A stretch of DNA of 64,000 nt from Sipunculus nudus (Eukaryota; Annelida; Sipuncula; Golfingiida; Sipunculidae). Where the stretch lies: contig CM049320.1 of NCBI GenBank assembly GCA_026874595.1, forward strand, positions 19,046,988-19,110,987, in the 5' to 3' direction. A program made the position numbers and the translations under genes. This document shows positions 45,952 through 58,320 of the stretch, in pieces. Under the pieces are notes generated by a model. That model ran no database searches. It was given only the letters and a program-made list of their open reading frames with translations, and was not told the origin of the DNA. The stretch's first letter is position 1. Each line of letters starts with the position of its first letter.

Positions 45952-46254
45952 TTAGTAATTTACGTATCCTGTCATATTGCCCTCAAGTAGTGTTTGGTAT
46001 TAAACCTATATTCGGCAATACAATATAATATAAGCAAATGTTTTAAAAATGACCAGGAAGTGGTTGTTTAGTATAAGGCAGTTACGTGGTTATACATATT
46101 TCTAGTGTTTGATTTACCGAACAAAACAAACATACATGGACGAATCACATAATAATGATGGCTGCTTACCGTTACTGGGGAAGCAGTCGTCACCCTTATT
46201 TATCTGAACGGACCACAACAATATAACTACATATCTGATCAACTGCTGAGCCAT
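42430..46254 (-). CDS. Second two-CTLD secreted or membrane-anchored protein (spliced, seven exons)
   Basis: Minus-strand exons: 46254-46170, 44961-44761, 44298-44137, 43694-43449, 43280-43131, 42781-42728, 42506-42430. They join in frame to 975 nt, 324 residues and a stop. The order is signal peptide, CTLD-A (exons 2-3), CTLD-B (exons 4-5), hydrophilic stalk (exon 6), hydrophobic C-terminus (exon 7). All introns are phase 1 with GT-AG; the exon-4 donor GTTCGA is weak. It lies tail-to-tail with the + strand receptor and shares its exon plan, so the two are probably ancient duplicates. No EPN/QPD/WND sugar-binding set is seen. The C-terminal run WTFATVMSSLLILKIKAFG could be a tail anchor or a GPI-attachment signal; the two lysines argue against a clean GPI signal. 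Confidence 0.75.
42728..42781 (-). CDS. Minus-strand lectin-like gene, exon 6: stalk
   Basis: DQTKEHTASGQTDQGNKL, 18 hydrophilic residues. Strong acceptor (TTTTTCCCCCAG), donor GTAGTT, phase 1 at both ends. Confidence 0.6.
43131..43280 (-). CDS. Minus-strand lectin-like gene, exon 5: second half of CTLD-B
   Basis: GNCVLATIQENIQLRWSVCS then CQERHRLVHVV: C...W...C as in CTLD C-termini, but the usual final Cys (F-I-C) position holds His/Val. Acceptor ATCCTACAG, donor GTGAGA. Confidence 0.7.
43449..43694 (-). CDS. Minus-strand lectin-like gene, exon 4: first half of CTLD-B
   Basis: NWFDAKIKCESVNGLLALV is a textbook helix-1/strand-2 CTLD block, followed by TQFLWIGLRREK (W-I-G-L). DCIGKENCY supplies the long-form N-terminal cysteines. 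Acceptor TTTTGTAG; weak donor GTTCGA. Confidence 0.8.
44137..44298 (-). CDS. Minus-strand lectin-like gene, exon 3: second half of CTLD-A
   Basis: GCGLLHIGSDSLSAQNCF then GIWGLCEVP gives the terminal cysteines, with extra cysteines in HDACCNDC. Acceptor TTCTCTCAG, donor GTAAGC, phase 1 at both ends. Confidence 0.75.
44761..44961 (-). CDS. Minus-strand lectin-like gene, exon 2: first half of CTLD-A
   Basis: Contains EIWLGISRVELGDWKWLDG, the CTLD W-[IL]-G-[IL]...W-x-W-x-DG signature, one of the clearest domain matches in the window. The N-terminal Cys of helix 1 is displaced (SCIDNDWLL). Acceptor TTCCCTAG, donor GTATGA. Confidence 0.8.
44962..46169 (-). other. Intron 1 of the minus-strand lectin-like gene
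   Basis: No exon-like sequence seen. (AT)n tract at 45889-45948. Confidence 0.5.
45889..45948. repeat. (AT)n microsatellite
   Basis: Pure TA, about 30 units. Confidence 0.95.
46170..46254 (-). CDS. Minus-strand lectin-like gene, exon 1: signal peptide
   Basis: MAQQLIRYVVILLWSVQINK then GDDCFPSN; basic residue plus hydrophobic core. Donor GTAAGC after a phase-1 G. Confidence 0.7.
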
Positions 46255-46801
46255 GTTTCTGTTAAGTATCTGTATAGGCTTCAAACCGTGTCTTTACCGT
46301 AAAGGTTTAGGATTCCACACATTACCTTTCTGGGAAATATTACCGACTTGAATTTTGAAGGGGAATGCTAAGTAAAAAAAGTCAACAGGTTTGCCTAAAC
46401 AGCTAAAAGTTTGATAGAAAATGTACGCAAGACATCAAAAACTTCAATTAACATCTAATGATAACAATTTCTTTTCATTTTGTGTTAACTTTATATGTTA
46501 AGATGTCATTATCGGGCTGATTAAGGCTTATGCACAAAAGTTCCTTTCTTTCTGAGAAACCTGTTATCCGAGAGGTCGATTGTGCAATTCTCTTTGAAAA
46601 CCCTGTTGAAATGTAAACATTATTGTTTGAGCTCTATACGTCAGTAAATGCATTTTACATCTTAGCATTATATTGTTCTATCACAAAGCTGTATTGATGT
46701 CTAAAGATCATTTTGATCAAACGGTGTTTATTTGAGGGAGGCATTTAATTGAACCATCACTATATAGCAACGTAAATGACGACCAAGTCACCTCTGCTTC
46801 A

Positions 46802-46871
<70 letters not shown>

Positions 46872-48184
46872 CAACCCCAGAGAGGTATAATCGGATCACC
46901 ACAAGCAATTCAAATATTTTCCAAGAAGTTTTAATATGTCACATTTCTTTATGTTTGATATAGAAATTTTGTGGAATTGATTTCCTGTCCCAAAAAATAC
47001 AGATTTCGAAAATACTAATTTCTGGGAAACTATTAAAACGGCGAATCTGGGAAAAGGCTGATGCCGCCCGCAAGGCATGTTCAGAATAAAAAGTGATGTT
47101 GATGACTGACAACACATAGTGATAAAATGTTTTCTGTTTAATGACCTATAACCATATGCAATGCATGGAACCATCAGTGGGGAATTCAACCCCCCCCCCC
47201 CCCCCACCGTTGAGCTTTAACTTTTCTCATGTATCTCTTTATTTGCCCAGTTATTTGGTCTAAATTTTCATTTTTTTATATCGTTTTTTTTTATTCCCTG
47301 GCAACTATATTAATAAGTTATTCAGTTCCCTTGGAATTCATGAGCAGATGATATTAATGAACAGCCCTGTGAATTATGATTTGGGTCATAACACCGATGT
47401 GTAGAACCTCACATATTACAAACGATTGAATGTTTGGCCTTTTCAATTGATATCCTTATTTAGAAGAAATATAAATATAAAAGCTGGCCACACGTGAACC
47501 CTAACACTGTGAAGCATGATTATGCAATGTAAAGACATTCAAGAGATTAGTAGTTGAGGAACGGAAAATTCTCTTATTTGTTGTGAAAGGTATCTCAAAG
47601 CTTCCTCTTTACATTGCATCTTTAAATAAAAAACTCAATATGGGCTGGGGAAAATGTACAATATCATATTGCATTACCCAGTATTAGCGCCGCTCTGTTA
47701 TCGAATTTCTGGTTCCGCTTTTGACAATAGGCCCATTTACTTTCCATATGCACTGGCTTTTCCACTCATTCATTTACGAAAATTTACGATGACGCAAATA
47801 CAAAATTACTTTGGTTAACATCATGTTCTCCATGTTTATGCTTTCTGTTTTAACTTGTGCCTAGAAAGACCTATTAAAGGGCTTTTCATTAAAGGTAGGC
47901 GATTAATTACAACGCCACTCTTTTTGCAGATCAAAACATTCCCATCCCTTACTAAAGGGAATCGTGCGATATTCACGTGTGGTGTTTACGTGTGTCACTG
48001 ATGATATCACCCACGTTCGGAATTCCCTGTCTAAGATTCAAAACTTCGTAATATAATTTTTATAAATTTTTCTTATCTGTTTCATGATTTTAGATTTGCG
48101 ACTGAGACAACACTATTTTTTATAAACTTAAATGTTAAAAGCAAATATATTTATATATAAATATATGTCATCCTAAGTAAGTCC
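46255..48184. other. Upstream of the minus-strand gene; no further gene seen
   Basis: 46490-46640 is the right end of duplication copy A (matches 55815-55945). An (AT)n tract fills 46806-46869 and a C-run 47190-47206. 47880-48180 has no recognised feature. Confidence 0.5.
46806..46869. repeat. (AT)n microsatellite
   Basis: Pure TA, about 32 units. Confidence 0.95.
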
Positions 48185-49160
48185 AAGCGCTTGCAGCATA
48201 GTGCGCGATACAGCTAAGGTAGAGCAGATTAACTAAAGGTGAGGCACACTGGAGCATCCTGTTATAATTCGGAGTTTCACTCCGTTGCCGGTATCGGCAG
48301 CCGGCCGGATACGTGACGCTCGTTTGAGGACCCAGTTATAAATGTTACTTTCTTTTTCAACGGTTTGGTAGTTTCAGGTGTCGGCATTTCGAATTTAATT
48401 CACTTCGCCTCTCTAATAGGATTATCGACTTGTCGCTTTTGTGTTGCAGTATGCAGTATTTCTCCTTAATGCAGAGGTTACATTGGTCCGATTTGCGTTT
48501 CATTGTGTTAGAGCGTTGGATTATTTCTAAGATGGTAGAATATTTTATCTGCTTTTTTCTTTAAGGTCAAAATGTGCTTCGAAAGTTCTGTTTCTTTATC
48601 GTAGCGTTCACTGTGGAATGATATGTTGAGGCTGTGATACCGGGTCTTGAATAAGCCAATTGCTTATCTGATGTATTGAGCGGTTTGGTGTTCGGTATTG
48701 ACCGTCGCTTTGTAAACAATATTGCTAGCAAAACAATTCCCGTCTAAGGACATAGGTTTTTCACCCTAGAGTTGCAGATTTTCTTTCTCGGTGGTTTTGT
48801 GGTTATTTTTTGTAGTGATCTTTATGTCATTATTGGTATCATATTTCTCGTGCAACTGTAACTGATTTTGATTGTATTTTTGTTCAAGTTTTGTGTAATT
48901 TGTTATCCCGTGAGAAGTTTTTTTTATCAGTTTTAAGAACTGCGAGCCCATATTTGTTTTGACGTTCTTTCTATATGGTGGGTTATACCATATAACCTTT
49001 CTAGCTCTGTATCTTTTCTTTTTTGTTGTCCATTATTGCCGTCCCTCGTATTATAATGGACGCATTTATTGTAACCTGCTTTCTTTGAGGCTGAATTTTA
49101 GATTTCTTTGTCAGAATGCTTTGAAATATCACCGTTATACATATATAACTGCCAACACTA
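48185..49160 (-). pseudogene. Penelope-like retroelement, RT tail and GIY-YIG endonuclease region
   Basis: Minus-strand translation gives WYNPPYRKNVKTNMGSQFLK (post-RT block), then NCFASNIVYKATV and YIR..AIG, then LFKTRYHSLNISFHSERYDK, TELSKHILTLK and CNLCIKEKYCILQ with LERRSELNSKCRH. This order is characteristic of the GIY-YIG-bearing Penelope-like elements. The YIG motif is broken (R and a stop before AIG) and several frameshifts separate the pieces. 5' truncated: the catalytic RT core is absent. Confidence 0.85.
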
Positions 49161-50269
49161 AGCGTATGCAAACATAGACAATCTTTATTTAAGTAATTTT
49201 CTGTATTTTAATATGGAGTATGCCTATATTTATGAAGACCTTCATAAAAATAGTCGATATGGTAGTTTATTCCATCAAAGGTTGTACAGGATAATAGTCC
49301 TAATTGAGGGACGGGAGTCGGCCGAAATAAATGACAAAGGCAATTGATCCATATATATTTTAAAAAAAAAATCATGTTGAGAAATCACAGAATGGTCCTT
49401 AGCCCGGGGGGGGGGGGGGCAACAGTAATTTTAACACATTGGAACTTAATATATTGCTTTTTATTGCTAGGCTATATCTGTTAATTAATGTCTACCAGTA
49501 ACGCGCCTTTTCTGACCGATTACTTATACCTTATTTAAATGTATTTTATTTTAGATGTATGGACTCTCGATAATAATAACGACCCGCTTTTGAGTTGGAG
49601 TTTTATAGTAGATCACTCGTAATCCATCGGCATTGTAGTACAATACGCAATACAAACTACGTGAAGCCGACAGTAACTATTATACACCTATTGATAAAAA
49701 AAAAGATATTTTATAACCGAACAGGCATGTTATCAATCGCATACTCGACCTTTGGTTTTATTCGCGCATGTGCAGTATTTGCCTGAAGCACACATTGATT
49801 ACTCCTGATTAAAAAAAAATGAGCGCCCCTATTCGGGGGTTTTACACTATAAGCTCACAACCAACTGCAAAAAACCGCACAGGGTGAAGATCTATTGAGA
49901 CAATGATAGGACCCTGCAATTGTTTGTGCACACGAGACGCTACATCAGCGGCTTCGAGCCAACCTCTGTATGCAAACACATGGACCCGGACCATTCAGAG
50001 CTCCTCGGCCGAATTCATAATCTCCCGAGACAACCCTAAGAAAAAGGCGAGGTGTTCGGAGTGGAAACCGGACTTCATCCGGGTTTACCTCACGTTTAAA
50101 CGGTGACACGTGCTGTTGTTTGTATATACATTTACACCGCCACGTCACCGATATCACGCCGTATTGTAGTTCCCCGGGTTTTACAACATATACAAAAATA
50201 AACAGATGTAATATTCTTTATATTTTAAATTAATTTTGCCAATGTTCTATATTTGCTCCATTGCTTTAA
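49161..50269. other. Intergenic; GC-rich island near 49900-50160
   Basis: A G-run at 49405-49419. 49903-50106 is GC-richer and open on both strands (+ 67 codons), with no family signature. Confidence 0.45.
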
Positions 50270-50759
50270 TTATTTTAATTTTCAATAACCAGCCAAATTC
50301 TCATCAAACCAAGACCCTCAACCTCACAGCAGAATATAACCATTTTCAGGCAATAAGTGTTTCCATGAAGACATAAGGTGTTGCTCAAATGCCAACGTAC
50401 TTTGTAAATGTCACATTTTGTTCTTTGGGTCTTGGTTTTATATGTTTATATGTTTTCAAATAGAAAAGTAAGTAAAAGTGTCAACGCTGGGCTCCTTTGA
50501 GTAACCCCGTGCTGTTACAAAATCATTCAAATCTTTATTTTTTTGCATGATGGTGCCGCTATTAAATAACTCTTGATGATCTTATCATGTTAGGTTTGGT
50601 CATTATTTCCATGAATGAATGAACTCATAAAAACATAATTTTGATGATTAATGCTCTATAAATTATAAAGAAAAATACAGTAAGGTACGGTAACATTTTT
50701 TATTAATAACTGATCAACAGCCTGACTGTGTGTATATCTGCTGAACGTACTGGCCAAGC

Positions 50760-53700
50760 ATGTTGCTCTTTTACCTGGTCTTGTGTGCCGCATTGTTTGG
50801 AAAATGCGTTGAGTCTACGGAAAACGGTTTGTCAGGTCTTATGTATTATAAATATTTATAAAAGGAAATATATATCATCGACCATCAATTTATTAGTGTA
50901 ACAGTAATTTCTCGATATATCTTAAAATGTTATTAAATTTATCTTCACTTGGACATATGTATTTAATACAGAAAAGGGTGGAACGGAACGAGAAAGTCCA
51001 AAACGCTTTTCGGAGGCCTTGAATATTTGTGAAAAGAAAAGCATGGAGATAATGACTTACGGGGGCAAAGAAGATGTTCTGACCATTATGAAAGAACAAA
51101 ACATACAGACTGCCTGGGTAAATATGGCTGAAGCAAAACTGAACATAGCCGTATGGGCAAAAAGGAACACCTGCCAATCAATACATCGCATCAATAGGTA
51201 AAACGTAAACTAGTACGACGCCCCTTTTGCTTATATATACATTAAAATAAATCTCAAACACGGCTAAAACAGTAACCATCTCCATGTAAACAACTCGCTT
51301 AAGACTGACCAAGAGCGGAGTATATTTTAATACAATGACCTATTTGGAAAAAAAATATTTCATACATGTTTGTCTATTTGTAAATCTGTAAACTCTACAT
51401 CCATAAAGAAGGATCTGGTCCCTGCTTCTATTAATGGAACAATGATCTACACCAAATGCCATGTTTCATCCTAGAGAATACACCTGCTTCAATTATATGT
51501 AGAGAAAGAGGTACATATACATACTTTCCTTATCAAAATGACGACACTTGCATGTGTGCGGGTCGAGTATTTCATATAATTTCCGTAATTTCTGTATCAT
51601 CTAAACAACAGCATTTTAAAACTGTATATATAACATACAATTGATGACTTTGCATCCATAGTCTGAACGATAATGTTGTAAATCACCACCTAGGTACTGG
51701 TTGTAGAACTTGCGACAGCAGCCTCTAATGTGCTTTATCGTTATGCTACAAAATACAGAAAGCGGCCAGTTTGTATGATTCACAAGAGATATGTCTGAAG
51801 TCAGGGATGGACTTGGCCAGCCTATCAAGGATAAATCTCCTTCGAGTATTGAACGTAACGTCTACCGTGGATTTCCGGATGACGTTGCTTGGTTTGCAGA
51901 CACGTGGTAAAATATACATTTTACTTGACCTGGTGAATCGTAGTTGATCTATACTATTGCTTTCTGTTTCACGATCAATATAGAGGAGGTAAATCAGAAA
52001 GAAAACTAAGCTATAAGTTAACTGATCATTTAGAACACGTATTGGTTGTCAATGCTTGGGAATCATTAGTTCATGTTCATGTCCTGTTTCTACAATAACA
52101 CCTACCTACATGTTCTTTATATAACAGTTTTACTTCAGATAATATAAACCTAAATTCGCTCTTAGCTCATTAATATACTCTCTCGTACAGATTACCCTGA
52201 TACCCTGGAGGATCTATCGCATTCGTAATAGCAAGCATCACAACTTTCTCATTATCAAATATTAGTGGGCATTAATAATTTCTGAAGGTCGATTTCATTA
52301 TACTGGATCTATGCCCGTTCAGCCTGTAGAGATTATTGATAATGTTATGATTTGTGGACGAATCTCGCAGATCATTGTGATCGTTTCAGGCAGCAGTTAC
52401 ATGTATTACAGTTTTACAGCGTTTGTCGCGTCTGATGAACGGTAACTGGGCGACAGGCTGTGCATTATAGTATTGAAAGTCTGCCGTACTCAAAATAGGA
52501 CCGAAAATATTAAGATTGATTAGATGGGAATATCAGTAGCCAGTTCGAAGCCCGCAACAGGCGGTGACTGAATAAAAAATGTTGGTTTTGAAAAAAGATT
52601 CCGGGAAAGACCACTAATTAGTCCTTACGTCACTGGAAAAGCCTTTATATCAGCGAGGATGTGTTGTGCTTACCGTCCCATAACGGGTGGAGTTTATCGG
52701 TCGAAGTTTGCAACACAGCAAAGTAGGTTTGATGGCTCTGTTAGCGGGAGGAATTATTTTAATGCCATTTCATGGACTGGGCTAGTCTAATAAGCTTTTT
52801 GTATTTTCTTGCTTAGTCTGAACATCCCATCTATCAATGGTTGTTTGTGTTGGATGTTTGTTGGACAACGAACAAGTCAAGGTGGCACAAGCTTTCTTTT
52901 TTATACAATTGTATTATAATACACCCCCCCCCCCCCCCCCATGTCTGAAGAAGGCAATTCTACCCATAAACGGACAGTATATGAACTGGAACTTTGCTCC
53001 GGAAAAATGTAAGGACGACCATTACAACTAGGCAGCCATGCATGTGGGATCGTGACTTGTGACTCGAAGCATCATCCTTCCCCCTGTCACTAGCTGCAGG
53101 GATGGCAGTTTGTGATAATATTGATAGTTATGACACAACACGACACAACAGTGTCAAAATATAGGTGGGGTGTACAGCCCTAAGACCACTGTCTCTTCCC
53201 GGGAACCAACTACGACCATAGGTATGAACACCCTACTATGCATCCACTGGGACTAACAAGTACTTTCAGCCTTTAGGCTGCCCGTACAGTTGTTGTACTA
53301 GTTGAGTTTATTTACCCTTAGGTTGGTGTTTGGTTTGAGAGCACAAGGTCATATTCACACAATGGTTGACCATGCATACTACCTCTGAGACTTTCGTAAT
53401 TTAGGTGAACCACAGTGCACCCGCATTAAGAGGAGGACGCATTGGTGTTGGAGAGGCTATGTACTGGTAGGGGTGACACCGAGTCGGCTTTCTCTTGCCC
53501 GAGGCTTGCTAATGTTAACAGCTCTGATAGCGGAGGAGTGATCAATATTATTACAGCACATTAGGCACTAGTGTCTCGCAAAAGCCAAAACACATACAGC
53601 ACCCATAAAAACGAAAGGGGAACCAATGCATTTCACATTTGTATATGTAGAGTTAAGAAGACACACAGCGGCTTCCTTCAACAAACCTGACCTCTCGAAG

Positions 53701-54915
53701 AGGGGATGTGGGGTTATTACCTTTCGGCCGAATAAGCCCCAACTGGTCAAACGAAGAGTTGTTAGCTGTGATGAACGGCACCACTTTATTTGCATGAAAG
53801 GTACACTGTGAATTATATAATGATTAGAAACTTGTCTTTTCGGTTTGGCAATCATAAATATTATAAAGGCATAAAGATGTCCTTTGTAATGTGTGACATA
53901 AACTTACATTTGCTCATTGTTTTTTAAATTTTTAAATTTTGATTCCACAGGCCATATTACCGTAACTATCTTATTGCAACATTTTCTAGTTAGCAACATT
54001 GTGACCAGTACCACCGTTACCACGTTGATATCATCCGTCAACGGAAACGTAGGTGAGAACATTTATTCAAATACAGTAATAAAATTTTTAGCCTCTTGTG
54101 TATGGTCCAAACAGGTAAGGGAATCAAATAACCATACATCGTATCTCAAATCAGCATAAATTTTATCAACATACAGAATAAACCTAATCTTAAACCATTA
54201 GAAAACCATTGGTTGTCTTATTCTATTGTAGGTGCAATAGCATTTTCACTCATGCTTATACTCTAAACGCAATTAGTTTTCAAAAGGTACAGCTATTACT
54301 CTCAACCACTCAGCTAAGAAACCAAAGCATAAGGGCCATGAGGCGTCATTCATGACAGGTAGCTTGAATTATTTAGAATTATATTGAATTGAATTGTTAA
54401 ATAAAGGAAATCGAATGCATAGTAATCATTATTATTTCAGATTAAAGATGATCAAATCATAATGAGTAATGGTTCAAGTAGAACAAAGCATTAACAGGCT
54501 GATGTTTAATATTCTTTATTAAATAATGAACCAATTATTTCGTTTGATCTAAATACAAACTGCGTCAGCCATTGTTACAGACATTACATTTAGCTTTATT
54601 TGGATAAGTGCAGCCTTCAGCACTGTTGTTCTCTTTCTTGTCTGGGTTGCCTGCTTTCGCCAATGGTAATTTCCTTTTTTAGCTCCGGCTTGTATCGTTT
54701 ATCCATTTTTCTTTTATTTCGTTGTTGCCATTTGTACTGATGTGAACGTTTTAATGCATACTCGTGTTATACTGTTCGTATTTCCCAATATAAGACCTTT
54801 GCAATACCTACGTTGTCAGTTTTCTAACCTTCCTAAGTGTGTCAACTATTTTAGGATATGCGAAATTTGGATGTCAGGAAACCTTTATCCACCTATTGAT
54901 GGCGGGCAAGAATGA
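50760..54915 (+). pseudogene. Broken copy of the two-CTLD receptor gene
   Basis: Exon equivalents: 50760-50826, 50972-51197, about 51389-51510, 51694-51906, 53648-53800, 53990-54052, 54284-54358, 54581-54665, 54855-54915. Lesions seen: one extra A in the run 51159-51163 (exon 2 frameshift); TAA at 51432-51434 (exon 3) plus a lost acceptor and an indel; TAA at 51726-51728 (exon 4, where A has CAG); acceptor AG to TG before exon 5; acceptor AG to AA before exon 7; an earlier stop at 54913, with the tail Tyr replaced by Cys. Signal peptide, stalk and transmembrane exons remain recognisable. A rescued short isoform cannot be excluded, but the full receptor cannot be made. Confidence 0.85.
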
Positions 54916-55697
54916 AATATACCGACTGATAAACAATAATACAAGGGAAATTTGAAGATATTATTAGCCGAGAATAAATCATTGGAGTTTGTACATTCTG
55001 CACTCGTATCGTTCCGGGTATCGTACTGTGCCAAAAAGCCAAAGTGCATTGACTCTAGGTTTATACCTCTGATGGTTTTATAAGAACGCTTCATGTATAG
55101 CCTATGTTTGATCTAAAGTCTTATGCATTACTGTTCCTCATTTCTCCAGTGTTAGCTTACCTCTTGTATCGTTTGGCTGTCTGTATGCTATTAATTAAAG
55201 GTCCAATAATTTTCTTGTGGAGTTGTTTTGAATTTACAACAGGTATGATGTTTGTTGATTTCAGGATGATCTTAAGAAATCGAGATTAAGTTTTCAAGTA
55301 TTCATCAATATTTTAATTGAGAATTTATACAATATATACCAATACAGTGATATATAATATAGAGTATTTCGGATATGAACAACAGTACCTCTTGTATCGT
55401 TATACAGTTAAACATAATTAATAACACTTTCAAACGTCTGGTTGATAAGATGTATGCCACTGTAGTAGCATTTAATTTAAAAATCAGAGTAAACATCTGA
55501 GATAAAGCAAAATAAAAAATAATAAATAAACATTTTGTCATTTTTACTTTCCATCATCAATTAATAGATGTTTATCAATATTAATATATCAACATTGCTT
55601 TAGCCTCATACAACAGACGTCCCCTTATCTGCGGAAACACTGATTACTCTTACGTTAATACGTGTATTCATTTAATAGGCACCATCACAGCGTAAAG

Positions 55698-55759
55698 TCA
55701 AAACACTTCTATCAATAATTTCAGCAGAGATGGGGCAACTATGGCGATGGTCAAGGGTT
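55698..55759 (-). pseudogene. Orphan last exon of the minus-strand lectin-like gene (copy B)
   Basis: After a TTTCAG acceptor the frame reads EPLTIAIVAPSLLKLLIEVF and TGA, matching exon 7 at 42506-42430. All upstream exons are deleted from this copy. Confidence 0.6.
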
Positions 55760-55960
55760 CTGAAAAGTTAAAATTCATATACTCAAATAATGTTTAATGA
55801 TTGTTAGAAATTATATCATCATGCTGAGTAAGGCTTATGCATCAACTTTTCTTTTCTTTCTGGGAAACCTATGTGATCCGACAGGTCGATTGTGTGATTC
55901 CGTTTGAAATCCTAGCTAAACTATAATCATTATCGATTTAATGTTAGTATAAAAGTACTG

Positions 55961-57199
55961 TATTCTAAGTTTTCCACACATAGTCTCCAGATGTAGTTTA
56001 CATTATTTTCAGTAAAATTTCCAGTAATAAAATAGACGGTTCGTATTCAAATCAGATAAACTTATGGTTTTATTCCAATGTCTGCCGGTAGAGTGCGCAA
56101 CTAGTCGGATAGCAAATGAGAGCCAATGGCAAAGGGCCACCCTTATATTTATATCTATTTATTTTTTTTACAAGTGAAGCTCAACGTCTGGCCAAATTAG
56201 AACCAGTATAATGAAGCATTTAGAATATTAAGTAATTTTTTTTTTATTTTTCATTATAAATACTTTATTTTATTAAACACCGCTGCTTTTGTATAAATTC
56301 AGCTGTTAAAGATAAATATGAACAAATAATAATTAGGCGATATGATGAGTCCCAAATAATATCTCAAAGTGATAATACTGCTGGAGTAATAAAGTTGACA
56401 TAACGGATAGACAGAGGATATATAATTGTGCAGTTAAATCAGAGCGGTCATCTGATAGCCAAAGTTAGTGTGTGAAGGGTGGATGTTAATATTTTTCTAT
56501 TTATGTTTTAAATGTCTGATACTTGTGACATGATTGCCGTCACTAAAACAATATTCGATATTTATTTGCGTTTACGAATAAGAAAGTAACACGATAAGGC
56601 AGACTCTTCTATCCCTGTGATATAGATTCTGCATAAAGTAATTTCTGGGAAGATGCATGACAGACGTTTTGAGACAAAAGATACAGCAGCTCATAAAAAC
56701 AAGATTCAGACAAATACGAATGCCGACTCACGCAATTAAAAAAAATAAACGGAAAATTATCGTAATACTAGCTCAATAACATAAGATATCTGACCCCGTT
56801 TTACCATGCTTCCATCTGGTTCATCTTTGTTGCTAAAATCCCGAAGTTATCATTATTTCAGGGGCAAATTTCTGATAAGAAGAGTCTAAAAGCCCGTAAA
56901 AGTGTGTAATTTTAGTTTTGTTTAGGAAAACATAAAAAACACGTTTTTTCTTAAACCTAGTATAATATAAGACATTCGCTTTATTGATAAATGTTCAAAA
57001 TATGTATGCGTTTATCACACCTAGATAAGTGTATTTATGGTATTTCAATTCATCGCAGCGAAGAACGACGAACGCTAACATGAATATGAGCAACAGAGAG
57101 TGTCAGGCATTTGTTATTATAACTAACTATTAGTCTTATTTTAAAAAAAAGGGGAAATGTTATAAAATTAAATGGGGGATCCTACAATACATCATTCAC
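55961..57199. other. Intergenic, no gene seen
   Basis: AT-rich, no recognised repeat. Confidence 0.5.
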
Positions 57200-57590
57200 A
57201 TTGTGTTTTAAATATTTGCTTTCCCGTTATTCCATGTAATGCTCTAATATATTTTTGTGCTCATTATCTTTAATATTTAAGAATACAAGTGACAGCATTT
57301 CACAATAAGACCACTGATGACAATTTGTAATTCCCACTATATAAATATATATATATATGTAAGTGAAAACAAGGTTTATACAAGTACAAATAATATAATG
57401 TTGCATGGTATACACCGTGAGGTTGCCAGTGAATTACTGTCTCCATGTTTATAATCTACGACAGTACTCTGTATTTAAACATACAATAAACAATATACTT
57501 ATGTCATATTTCAAAGCTATAACAATATATTATTTTCATTTATTTTAGCTGGATAGTAGCTGAGACTACTAATTCAATTTTCCCCCTCCT

Positions 57591-57698
<108 letters not shown>

Positions 57699-58099
57699 TA
57701 TTACCGCATACTATAATCCATGTGAAATCTGCTTAACGCATGGGTTAACGTTATTATGTGTAGCTCAGGGGTTTTCCGTGTTTTTATTAACCATTAACTA
57801 TATATTCATATAATAATATATACTATAAATTATATTACATGTTGTCCTCTAAAGCAAGATCTTGGTCCTACGGTCTTAGACAAGACTGTACGAATACCTT
57901 TTTTATATCCCTTTTTAGATATATGTTGTTGTCTGAGGTAAACGCCTTCAATTATTGTTCAAGTCAGCATAAACTGATTATATGCATTTACAGAATTCCA
58001 TTCCAAGTTCGTACTAAGACAGTTTCAACCATATTCTCTCAGTTTTTATTGTGGTATGAACCAGTTCCGTTACTGCGACTGAGGGCCGTTTGTGTTTGA

Positions 58100-58320
58100 T
58101 CGTCAACAATGCTGGGTCATACCGCCGAGGAACCCCCTGAAAGGACACTCCTTTTGTGAATAAAACATAGCGTTAGGGATGGCCTTCCCATTAAGCCTGA
58201 AGTGCGCTCGCCTTCGGTAAGGATCGACCGTGAAAAAACTCAAGGCCTCGGCTGTGATTGGAACTCACGACCCCCAGGCTTTGACTCATGTGTACTGCCC
58301 CATAATCATATAACCGGTAT
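58100..58320 (-). mobile_element. tRNA-derived SINE, copy 3
   Basis: Minus-strand match to 32481-32700 in full order: head with GAGTTCCAATCACAG near box B, GGCTTAATGGGAAGGCCATC body, and CGGTATGACCCAGCA end. Confidence 0.75.

Larger units (their letters stand above)
50270..55960. repeat. Lectin-locus segmental duplication, copy B
   Basis: Aligns with copy A 32220-42560, then at about 55810 jumps to sequence matching 46490 onward. About 3.9 kb holding six of the seven exons of the minus-strand gene has therefore been deleted from B. It lacks the SINE, intron-2 block, LINE, AT tract and 424-bp tandem copy found in A. Confidence 0.85.
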
